From positions 1 to 64,000 of the forward strand of contig CAZUDO010000059.1 of the NCBI GenBank assembly GCA_964618895.1: a stretch of DNA of 64,000 nt. Reading direction: 5' to 3'. Within the stretch, counting starts at the first letter, position 1. The number at the start of each line of letters is the position of its first letter. The stretch is from CAZUDO01 sp964618895 (GTDB lineage Bacteria > Desulfobacterota > Binatia > DP-6). The notes below the pieces were generated by a model that was given only the letters and a program-made list of their open reading frames with translations, did not search any database and was not told the origin of the DNA. Below are positions 36,616 through 43,973 of the stretch, in pieces. The translations under genes and the position numbers were made by a program.

Positions 36616-37059
36616 TTACTGGCCGAGCCGCGTCAGCTCGCCGGCACACCACGCCGTGAGGGCGCGCTGCTCGTCCGCCGTGAGCCGGGCCGGTGGGTGG
36701 GCGACGCGATAGACCCACGGCGGCATCTCGCCCTCGGTCACCGTCCCGGACAGCTCGTGGAGCTTCTTCGCCTTCTTCTTCGGCCCGTACGCCATCCAGG
36801 TGGAGAAGTTGAGTTCCTCCCGGCCCTCGGCCACGTCGTGCGCGACCAGCCACGACGCCGGCGCCACCAGGCTGTACCAGGGCCAGACGGTCTCGTGCGA
36901 GTGGCAGTCGTAGCAGGCGCGCCGGAGCACGGTAGCGACCTCCGGCGGCGCGCCCACGTCGTGCTCGACCGGCGGGTTGCTGCGCTCGGGGCGGATCGCC
37001 TGCGCTCCGACGAGCGCTACGGCGACGACGCCGAGCGTGACCTTGACCAGCCGTCTCAT
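36616..37059 (-). CDS. Exported haem-binding domain protein (c-type, CxxCH)
   Basis: A 147-residue protein with an N-terminal signal or anchor (MRRLVKVTLGVVAVALVGAQ), a single c-type haem site ACYDCHSHETVWPWYS, and the family block FSTWMAYGPKKKAKKLHEL then EGEMPPWVYRVAHP. This is the Haem_bd (DUF4395-like cytochrome) layout found in periplasmic small cytochromes. The electron partner is unknown. It borders the decayed region but is itself intact. Confidence 0.88.
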   Translation of the reverse strand: MRRLVKVTLGVVAVALVGAQAIRPERSNPPVEHDVGAPPEVATVLRRACYDCHSHETVWPWYSLVAPASWLVAHDVAEGREELNFSTWMAYGPKKKAKKLHELSGTVTEGEMPPWVYRVAHPPARLTADEQRALTAWCAGELTRLGQ

Positions 37060-37107
37060 CGCCTGGCAGGGGTGACATCCCGCGCCCCGCACGTCAACCG
37101 GTGAATC

Positions 37108-37527
37108 GTGTTCCGGCTCCGACATCTCCGCATCGACACGCTGAGCGAGCACGTGGTGTTCATCCACGAGGCCGCCGTGCGGACCGGCAACCTGGGCTTT
37201 CGCCCCCTCGACCGGGTACGGGTGGTGGGTGCCGACCCGGGACATGGCCACGTGGGCGAGGTGACCGGCATCCTGAACTTCTGCCAGGACACGTTGGTGC
37301 AGCCCGACGAGATCGGCCTGTCGCAGGTCGCCTTCCGCGACCTCGGGCTCCCGGAAGGAACCGCCGTACGTGCCACCATCGCGCCCGCGCCCGCCAGCGT
37401 CGACTTGGTGCGCGGCAAGCTCGCTGGCACCCGGCTCGACCGCGCCGCCTTCGATGCCATCCTGGCCGACGTGACGGCGCACCGGTACTCCGCGGAACGA
37501 CCGGGGATCGTCCGCTTCGGGTTCTGA
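37108..37527 (+). pseudogene. Truncated thymidine/AMP phosphorylase (N-terminal part only)
   Basis: A 139-codon frame whose sequence FRLRHLRIDTLSEHVVFIHE, VTGILNFCQDTLVQPDEIGL and VRGKLAGTRLDRAAFDAILA matches the N-terminal domain of the large thymidine-phosphorylase-family proteins (about 500 residues). It ends shortly after DVTAHRYS, where the phosphate- and nucleoside-binding domains should begin. It could be a stand-alone domain, but together with the PRPP synthetase and beta-CASP stubs it is best read as another broken gene of one nucleotide-salvage cluster. Confidence 0.65.
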
Positions 37528-37577
37528 GGGCCGAAGGCCGGCGTGTGTCCCGCACCGCCAGCTGGTAGACCACGGAG

Positions 37578-38984
37578 ATGCGACACTGGCAGGCGGGGTT
37601 CGCCGCCCTCCTCCTCTGTGCGGCGGCGCCCGCCCGGGGCGACGAGCCGCCGGCCGCACCGCCGCGACCCAACGTCATCTTCATCGTCCTCGACGCCTGC
37701 CGGGCCGATCGGATGGGTTTCCTGGGGAACGCGCGTGGGCTGACGCCCTTCCTCGACTCGCTCGCCGCGCGCGCCTATGTCTTCCACCGCGCCTACGCGG
37801 CCGCGCCCTACACCACGTCCTCCATCGCGTCCCTGTTCACGAGCCGCCTGCCCTCGCACCACGGCGTGGCGTGGTTCCAAACCCCCCTCGCGGAGGAGGA
37901 AACGACCCTGGCCGAGGTGCTCGCCGCGCACGGCTACGCCACTGGGGCGTTCACGGGCAACCTGCTCTTCCACGGCGCGGAGCAGGGCTTCGACGCCCGG
38001 ACCATCGTGTCCGAGCCGGACGGTGCGGGTGGACAGATCTTGCGGGTCAACGCCAACGCCCTGGCGTGGCTGAAGCGCCTCCCGAAGAAGCCTCCGTCCC
38101 CCACGCCCGTGTTCCTCTACCTCCACTACATGGACACCCATGCGCCCTACACGCCACCGATCCCGGCCGTGCTGCGGGTCAGGCAGCCAGCCGATCCGTC
38201 CCTCACCAAGCGGGTGAACAGCCGCATCTGGTCGTTGTCGACGATCCCGCCCACCCCGACCGAGCTGACCGAGCTGACCGACGTCTACGACGCTGCGGTC
38301 GTCACCGCAGACGGGTCGCTCCGCGAACTGCTCGCCCCCTACTGGGCGCCGGGGCTGGTGCAGAACGCCATCCTCGTCATCACGGCCGATCACGGCGAGG
38401 ATCTGGGCGAGCACGGCCGCCTCAGCCACGGCCAGACCCTGTACGAGACGGCGACCCGTGTTCCCCTGCTCATCCTCGTCCCCGGGCAATCGGAGCGGGT
38501 CGACGTGTACGAGGTCGTTTCCTTGATGGACGTGGCGCCGACCATGCTCACCCTGCTCGACATTCCGCTCCCCTCCGACTGGGAGGGGCAGTCGCTGGTC
38601 GCCACCATGGAGCGCGCCGCCCATCCGTGGCACCCGCGCACCCTGTGGTGGACCCTCCGCGAGGCCTGGGCAGCGGAGCCGCGGGTGGCGAGCGAGAACC
38701 TGCTCACCAAGGACCTGACCGGGGGCCACGATCCGCTCCATCGCGCCGCCATCGTGCTCGGGTGGCACAAAGCGGTCGCCCGCACCGACGGCACGCGCGC
38801 GTATTACGACCTGCAGACCGACCCGGGCGAGACCAAGCCCGACGCCCTCTCGCCCGCGGCCCGCGCCGTCCTCGACACCGCACTCGGCCGCCTGATCGAG
38901 CGCCCCGCACCGGCGCGCCCACAGATCGAGCTGGACGAGGCCACGCGCGAGCGCCTCCGTGCCCTCGGCTACGTGACCAAGTGA
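37578..38984 (+). CDS. Exported sulfatase-like protein (alkaline phosphatase superfamily)
   Basis: A 468-residue protein with a signal peptide (cleavage near ARG-DEPP). Metal-site motifs of the sulfatase/phosphatase superfamily: VIFIVLDACRADRMGF, FLYLHYMDTHAPYTPP and ITADHGEDLGEHGRLSHG. At the nucleophile site the sequence is YTTSSIASLFTS, so the C/S-x-P-x-R signature needed to form formylglycine is absent and Thr79/Thr80 or Ser would be the nucleophile. That favours a phosphotransferase or phosphodiesterase over a true sulfatase. The C-terminal LRALGYVTK is usual for this family. Stands alone between a gene relic and the K+ channel. Confidence 0.85.
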   Translation: MRHWQAGFAALLLCAAAPARGDEPPAAPPRPNVIFIVLDACRADRMGFLGNARGLTPFLDSLAARAYVFHRAYAAAPYTTSSIASLFTSRLPSHHGVAWFQTPLAEEETTLAEVLAAHGYATGAFTGNLLFHGAEQGFDARTIVSEPDGAGGQILRVNANALAWLKRLPKKPPSPTPVFLYLHYMDTHAPYTPPIPAVLRVRQPADPSLTKRVNSRIWSLSTIPPTPTELTELTDVYDAAVVTADGSLRELLAPYWAPGLVQNAILVITADHGEDLGEHGRLSHGQTLYETATRVPLLILVPGQSERVDVYEVVSLMDVAPTMLTLLDIPLPSDWEGQSLVATMERAAHPWHPRTLWWTLREAWAAEPRVASENLLTKDLTGGHDPLHRAAIVLGWHKAVARTDGTRAYYDLQTDPGETKPDALSPAARAVLDTALGRLIERPAPARPQIELDEATRERLRALGYVTK

Positions 38985-38989
38985 CCGGG

Positions 38990-40003
38990 TCAGGGCCCGA
39001 TCAACTGCTCGATGCTGGCGCGCGCACCGACGATCACCAGGAGATCGCCGGCCTCCACCCGCATCGACGCCTCGGGTGCGATCACCGTCGGCGCGTCGCC
39101 GCGCTTGAGGCCGACGATGCGGAGCCGGGTGCTCCCGCGCTCGATCGCCCCCACCTCCTGGCCGACGAGGGCCATGCCGGCCCCGACCCGGATCTCTTCC
39201 AGGTCGATCGCCTCGCCCCGCCCCGGGAGGGCGAGTTCGAGGAAGTCCACCACCGACGGCTGCAGAATGGTCGCCGCCACCCGCAACCCGCCCGACTGGT
39301 AGGCCGACACCACCTGATCCGCCCCCGCCAGGCGCAGATGGCGGAGCCCGGCCTCCGATTCGCCCCGGGCGTGGATGCGCAGCGTCGGGTTCTTCTCGCG
39401 CGCCGACAGGGTGACGAAGACGTTGTCCGGATCCGACGGCGTCGCCACCACCACGGCGCGGGCGCGCGCGATCCCGGCACGTTCCAGCACGTCGTCGGCG
39501 ATCGCGGAGCCGATCACGTAGCGCGCGCCGCTCGCCTGCAGAACCGGTTCCAGGGTCGCATCGCTGTCGATCACCACCACCGCCTCGCGCTTACGGTGCA
39601 GCTCCTCGAAGACGGCGCGGCCAAAGCGCCCGAAGCCGCAGATCACGACGTGGCCGGTGAGCTGTTCGATCGCGCGCTGCATGCTGGTCCTCCCGAAGAA
39701 TTCGCGCAGCCGGCCCTCGATGACGAGCTCGCCCACGATGGTGAGCAGGTAGAGGCCCGTGCCGACGCCGGCGATGATGAGCCCGATGGTGTACAGGCGG
39801 CCGGCGGGGCTGAGCGGCACCACCTCCCCGAAGCCGACGGTCGAGATGGTCATCACGGCCATGTAGAGGGCGTCGACCGGGCGCATGCTCTCGATGGCGA
39901 TGTAGCCCGCAGCCCCCGCGCCCGTGAGCAGGGCGAGCCCGACCACCGCGCGCACGAAGCGGCGCGCGGGGCTACGTGGATCGGACGGATGCGTTCGCGT
40001 CAT
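38990..40003 (-). CDS. Two-TM potassium channel with RCK (TrkA-N/C) domains
   Basis: A 337-residue Kch/MthK-like channel. Helix 1 at about 17-35, pore with selectivity filter TISTVGFGEV (TVGFG 55-59), helix 2 at about 68-92, then an RCK N-domain with the Rossmann motif HVVICGFGRFGRAV and VVVIDSD, and a TrkA-C domain from about 250. It should conduct K+ under control of a bound nucleotide or ion. ATG 40003 is used because an upstream in-frame ATG adds only a non-conserved stretch. Converges on the sulfatase-like gene. Confidence 0.92.
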   Translation of the reverse strand: MTRTHPSDPRSPARRFVRAVVGLALLTGAGAAGYIAIESMRPVDALYMAVMTISTVGFGEVVPLSPAGRLYTIGLIIAGVGTGLYLLTIVGELVIEGRLREFFGRTSMQRAIEQLTGHVVICGFGRFGRAVFEELHRKREAVVVIDSDATLEPVLQASGARYVIGSAIADDVLERAGIARARAVVVATPSDPDNVFVTLSAREKNPTLRIHARGESEAGLRHLRLAGADQVVSAYQSGGLRVAATILQPSVVDFLELALPGRGEAIDLEEIRVGAGMALVGQEVGAIERGSTRLRIVGLKRGDAPTVIAPEASMRVEAGDLLVIVGARASIEQLIGP

Positions 40004-40098
40004 GTGTCGCGGTCGCCATGCCATGCCTGCCGGTCCCATGCCAGCATGCGGCGACCCCTCGCCTTGACGGAGCCTGCCTGCCTTGCGATGGGATAGGG

Positions 40099-40422
40099 AT
40101 GGAGAAGAAGCTCCCGTCGGCGTACCGTGGTTTCGTCAGCGAACAGCCGCGCATCGGCGAGGCGTACGAGCGCCTGAGCGAGGCGACCCTCACGGAGGGC
40201 CCGCTCGCCCGCAAGCAGGCCGAGCTGGTGAAGATCGGCATCGCCGTCGGCGCCCGGCTGGAAGGCGCGGCGCACGCGCACGTCCGGCGTGCGCTCGAGG
40301 CTGGCGCGTCGGCAGACGAGATCCGGCACGCCATTCGCCTGGCGCTCACCACCATCGGCTTCCCGGCCATGATGACGGCGCTCGCCTGGGCTAACGACGT
40401 GATCGACGGCGGCCCGAAATAG
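40099..40422 (+). CDS. Carboxymuconolactone decarboxylase-family protein
   Basis: A 107-residue AhpD/CMD-fold helical protein. Helix pattern: LSEATLTEGPLARKQAELVK, IGIAVGARLEGAAHAHVRRA, SADEIRHAIRLALTTIGFPA. The Cys-x2-Cys pair of AhpD peroxidases is missing (GARLEGAAHAH), so a peroxidase role is unlikely; the conserved His remains. Function unknown. The phosphofructokinase begins 6 bases after its stop, so they are co-transcribed. Confidence 0.85.
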   Translation: MEKKLPSAYRGFVSEQPRIGEAYERLSEATLTEGPLARKQAELVKIGIAVGARLEGAAHAHVRRALEAGASADEIRHAIRLALTTIGFPAMMTALAWANDVIDGGPK

Positions 40423-40428
40423 CGCCGC

Positions 40429-41400
40429 ATGCAGCGCCTCGCGGTCCTCACCAGCGGCGGCGACGCGCCGGGCATGAACGCCGCCATCCGCGCCGTGACC
40501 CGGACGGCGATCGCGCACGGGCTCGAGGTACTGGGCGTCCGACACGGCTATGCGGGCCTGGTCGAAGACGACCTGACACCGCTCCGGGCCCGTGACGTGG
40601 GTGGCATCATCCAGCACGGCGGCACCATGCTCGGCAGCGCGCGGAGCCTGGAGTTCAAGACCGACGACGGCCGCGCACGCGCGCTGGCGACGCTGCATCG
40701 ACACGGGGTCGATGGCCTGGTCGTCATCGGCGGCGGGGGGTCGCAGACCGGCGCCCTGGCGCTGGCGCAGGCGGGGTTCGCCGTGGTCGGCGTGGCCTCG
40801 ACCATCGACAACGACCTGGTCGGCTCCGACGTGACCATCGGCACCGACACCGCCCTGAACATCGCGCTCGAGGCCATGGATCGCCTGAAGGTCACCGCCT
40901 CGTCGCACCGGCGCGGCGTGGTGGTCGAGGTCATGGGACGCGACTGCGGCTATCTGGCACTCATGGCCGGCGTGGCCGGCGGCGCCGAATCGATCGTGGT
41001 GCCCGAGGTCGACACAGACCCCGAGACCGTGGCCGAGGAGTTGCGCGCCGCCTACGCCCGCGGCAAGACCCACGGGTTGGTCGTGGTCGCCGAGGGGGCG
41101 CGCTACAACGCGGCCGGGCTGGTGCGCTACTTCGCGCAGAACAAGGAGCGCCTGGGGTTCGACCTGCGGGTCACCATCCTCGGCCACGTGCAACGCGGTG
41201 GCATCCCGAGCGCCTTCGACCGCCTGCTCGCCACCCGGCTCGGCGCCGCGGCGGTGGATCATCTGACCCGTGGGCAGCACGGGCTCCTGGTGGGGCTCCA
41301 CGGCAACGACGTCGTGGCGACACCGCTCGCCGAAGTGGTCGGCCGGCGGAAGCCCCTGGATCCGGACCTGCTCGCGTTGGCGCGCGTCCTGGCGCGTTGA
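40429..41400 (+). CDS. 6-phosphofructokinase (PfkA family, variant donor site)
   Basis: A 323-residue phosphofructokinase. Conserved: LTSGGDAPGMNAAIRAV, the catalytic STIDNDL, VEVMGRDCGYLAL, VVAEGARYNA and LGHVQRGGIPSAFDR. The phosphoryl-donor loop reads VIGGGGSQTGA: Gly at position 103 replaces the Mg-ATP-binding Asp of the usual GGDGS, and it is not the GGDDS of PPi enzymes either. Ser, not Lys, precedes TIDND, which argues against a PPi-PFK. Donor preference is therefore open. Upper-glycolysis role otherwise expected. Confidence 0.88.
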   Translation: MQRLAVLTSGGDAPGMNAAIRAVTRTAIAHGLEVLGVRHGYAGLVEDDLTPLRARDVGGIIQHGGTMLGSARSLEFKTDDGRARALATLHRHGVDGLVVIGGGGSQTGALALAQAGFAVVGVASTIDNDLVGSDVTIGTDTALNIALEAMDRLKVTASSHRRGVVVEVMGRDCGYLALMAGVAGGAESIVVPEVDTDPETVAEELRAAYARGKTHGLVVVAEGARYNAAGLVRYFAQNKERLGFDLRVTILGHVQRGGIPSAFDRLLATRLGAAAVDHLTRGQHGLLVGLHGNDVVATPLAEVVGRRKPLDPDLLALARVLAR

Positions 41401-41579
41401 GCCCGGGGCCACCGCGCAACCGGCGCCCACCCACAACCCCTGTGACGACGCCGACGAGTGGCGGTCCTTTCTCAGCCGCCGAACCAGGACGCGTGGAAGT
41501 ATCGCACCACTACACTGTCGTCAGCACGCCGATCAGCACAGCGGCCGGCTTCTCGCGGAGGCCGCACCTCCCGATGCGA
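41401..41579. other. Intergenic stretch after phosphofructokinase
   Basis: About 180 bases between the phosphofructokinase stop and the recognisable end of the cyclase/ATPase relic. I see no gene, hairpin or promoter here that I could defend. It may hold the unrecognisable 3-prime debris of the relic. Confidence 0.4.
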
Positions 41580-42531
41580 CCATCCCCTGGCTGCGGTGAG
41601 CGGCGCCCCGAGCGCCATCTGCAGCCCGAGCTCCATCTGATGGCGCTCGCGCGTCTCCGGCAGCGTCGCGACGAGATCGAGGGCGCGCCGCAGATGGCCG
41701 ATGGCCTCCTCGTTCGCCGATCGCTGCGTGGCCCGCTCGCCGGCCCGCTGGTAGTGCGCGCTCGCTTGCGCCGCCAGCCCCGCCTGGTCGTAGTGCCGCG
41801 CGATCACCTCGGGCTCGGACGCGACGCGCTCGGGAAAGCGCTCTTCCAGCACCTGGGCGACGCGCGCGTGCAGTTGCTGGCGCGTGCGCTTGAGCAGCGA
41901 CTGGTACGCCGTCTCCTGGATCAGCGCGTGCTTGAAGGCGTACGTGGCCGCGGGCGGCTCGCCGCGCGCGAAGAGGATCTCCGCGTCGACCAGGCGCGCC
42001 AGCCCGTGGCGCAGGGCGGCCTCGTCCATGCCCCCCATCGCCGCCAGCAGCGGATACCGGAACTCCCGTCCCAGCACCGCCGCCCGCTGCGCCACTTCCT
42101 TCGCCGTCGAGAGCCGATCGAGCCGCGCCATCAGCGAGTCGGCGAGGCTGGCCGGAATGGCCTCCACGCCGCGCGCCGCCCCGGGCTCCATCACCGCCTT
42201 GGTCAGCTCCTCGACGTCGAGCGGCACGCCGTCGGCGCGGGCGACGAGGGCGTCGCTGTTGCGAGAGCGGCGTCGAGCCGACCAGGTCGCAGAAGAGCAC
42301 GGTGAGCTGGCGGCGCTCGCCCGCCGGCAACCCGGCGTCGGGCGCGGCGGCCGGCGTCGACACGGCGAGCGCGGGCGCTCCCGGGAGCCGCGCGCCGCAC
42401 CCCGCGCAGAAGCGCGCCTGCGGGCCAAGGTCCCCACCACAGCTCGGGCAGCGCCGGTCCAGCACAGCGCCGCACGATTCGCAGAAGCGCGCCGTGGGCG
42501 TGTTCTGGTGCTGGCATTGGAGACACTGCAT
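41580..42531 (-). pseudogene. Zinc-ribbon cyclase/ATPase/TPR signalling gene with internal deletion and lost 3-prime end
   Basis: From ATG 42531 the protein starts with two zinc ribbons (QCLQCQHQNTPTARFCESCG, then CPSCGGDLGPQARFCAGCG), a linker, and the first strand of a class III cyclase domain, RRQLTVLFCDLVGSTPLS. Near 42255 the reading jumps frame to the end of an AAA ATPase domain (ARADGVPLDVEELTKAVMEP) and continues with ADSLMARLDRL, YAFKHALIQETAYQSLLKR and helical TPR-like sequence up to GAPLTAARGW near 41590, where it breaks off. Most of the cyclase and ATPase catalytic regions are missing, so it is inactive. Intact relatives have about 1000-1200 residues. Confidence 0.75.
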
Positions 42532-42609
42532 CGTCCCGCTTGCCTTCCGGAGCGATCACGGCTGCCAACCGCGAGGCGGCATACGCCCTGCCCCCTCCGG
42601 CGGCGGCTT

Positions 42610-43902
42610 CTAGGCGCCGGCGGCGCGGTCGCGAGGCTCTCGGCCGCGCTCGGTTTGGTAGCGGGTGTAGAGCCAGGCCAGGAAGCGCTCGACGCCGTGC
42701 ACGACGAAGGTGGTGCGGAGCGACGGGAAGATCTCGAAGGCGTGTTGCGCGCCGGGGATCTCGGCGTAGACGACCGGGCCGCTCGAGACGCGGCGCAGAT
42801 CGTCGGCGAAACGGCGGGCGTCGGCGACCGGGACGAGGGTGTCGCGGTCGCCGTGGACGACGAAGAACGGCGGCGCGTCCGGGTGGACGCGGCTCATGGG
42901 TGAGGCGCGGTCCCAGGCCTCCGGCGCCTGCGTGCGCTTCACCTTCATCACCCGGCGCTCGAGCAGGTGTGCGAGGCCGGCGTGCGGCCAGTGGCCGTGG
43001 CGGTCGGTGAAGTCGTACACGCCGTAGAAGGCCACGCAGGCGCGCACGCTGGTGTCGACGTGCGCGAAGCCCGGCTGGTACTCCGGGTCGTTGGCCGTGA
43101 GCCCGACCAGGGCCGCCAGGTGGCCGCCCGCGGAGCCGCCGGTGACGACCACGAAGTCGGGATCGATGCCGTAGGCCGCGCCGTGCTCGCGGACCCATGC
43201 CAGCGCGCGCTTGCAGTCGATCAGATGGTCCGGGAAGGTGGCGCGCGGCGACAGGCGGTAGTTGGCGCTCACGCATACCCAGCCGCGCGCGGCGAGGTGC
43301 AGCATGAGCGGCAGGCCCTGCTCGTTCTTGCTGCCCACCACCCACGCGCCGCCGTGTATCTGGAACAACGTCGGGCAGCCGGTCGGGCGCGAGCGATGGC
43401 GGTACACGTCGAGCGTGAGCCCGCGACCGTCGACACGCGCGTACTCGAGGTCGCGGACACGCTCGACCTCGGGATGCGAGAGCGGGAACGGCAGCAGGAG
43501 CTGGCGCCAGTCGACCGCAGGCGCGAGCCGTGCGCGTACCTCGGGAGCGATCTCGTCGCGGTACGACGCCCCGAGCCGCTCGGCGAGCGCCTGCTCGACC
43601 ACCGCCTCCGCCCGGCGCGCCGTGACCAGGCAGCCGAGGAGACCCGTCCACGACACCAGCGTGATCGCCAGCCCGAGCACCCCCGGCCAGGCCTGCAGTG
43701 CGCCGGCCCACACGAAGACGGCCGTCGCCACCGCCTGCCAGGCGATGTGGTGGATGGCCAGCTCGGTGGTGAGCCAGCCGGCGAAGAAGCTGACCACGGA
43801 CAGCCGCGGCGCCCGGTGGACGGGCCGGAAGGCGTTGTAGGTGAACCACGCCCCCACCAAGGTGACGGCCAGGAAGAGCCACGGGACTGCCGGGATCGAC
43901 AT
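42610..43902 (-). CDS. Membrane-anchored alpha/beta-hydrolase (HSL/BD-FAE-like esterase)
   Basis: A 430-residue protein. Residues 5-125 carry about three to four membrane helices; the C-terminal 300 residues are an alpha/beta hydrolase with the oxyanion motif FQIHGGAWVVGS, nucleophile motif VVTGGSAGGHLAA, Asp in VHGDRDTLVP and His in PGAQHAFEIF. This is the hormone-sensitive-lipase or carboxylesterase group acting on short acyl esters. The ATG at 43902 has a GGAAGG 8 bases upstream; ATG 43923 is an alternative. Confidence 0.87.
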   Translation of the reverse strand: MSIPAVPWLFLAVTLVGAWFTYNAFRPVHRAPRLSVVSFFAGWLTTELAIHHIAWQAVATAVFVWAGALQAWPGVLGLAITLVSWTGLLGCLVTARRAEAVVEQALAERLGASYRDEIAPEVRARLAPAVDWRQLLLPFPLSHPEVERVRDLEYARVDGRGLTLDVYRHRSRPTGCPTLFQIHGGAWVVGSKNEQGLPLMLHLAARGWVCVSANYRLSPRATFPDHLIDCKRALAWVREHGAAYGIDPDFVVVTGGSAGGHLAALVGLTANDPEYQPGFAHVDTSVRACVAFYGVYDFTDRHGHWPHAGLAHLLERRVMKVKRTQAPEAWDRASPMSRVHPDAPPFFVVHGDRDTLVPVADARRFADDLRRVSSGPVVYAEIPGAQHAFEIFPSLRTTFVVHGVERFLAWLYTRYQTERGREPRDRAAGA

Positions 43903-43973
43903 CACCGGGCCTTCCTTTGCCATGGACGGCGGATTTCGGGAAGCGCCGGCTCTCGACGCGCCTTGCTCCGCGG

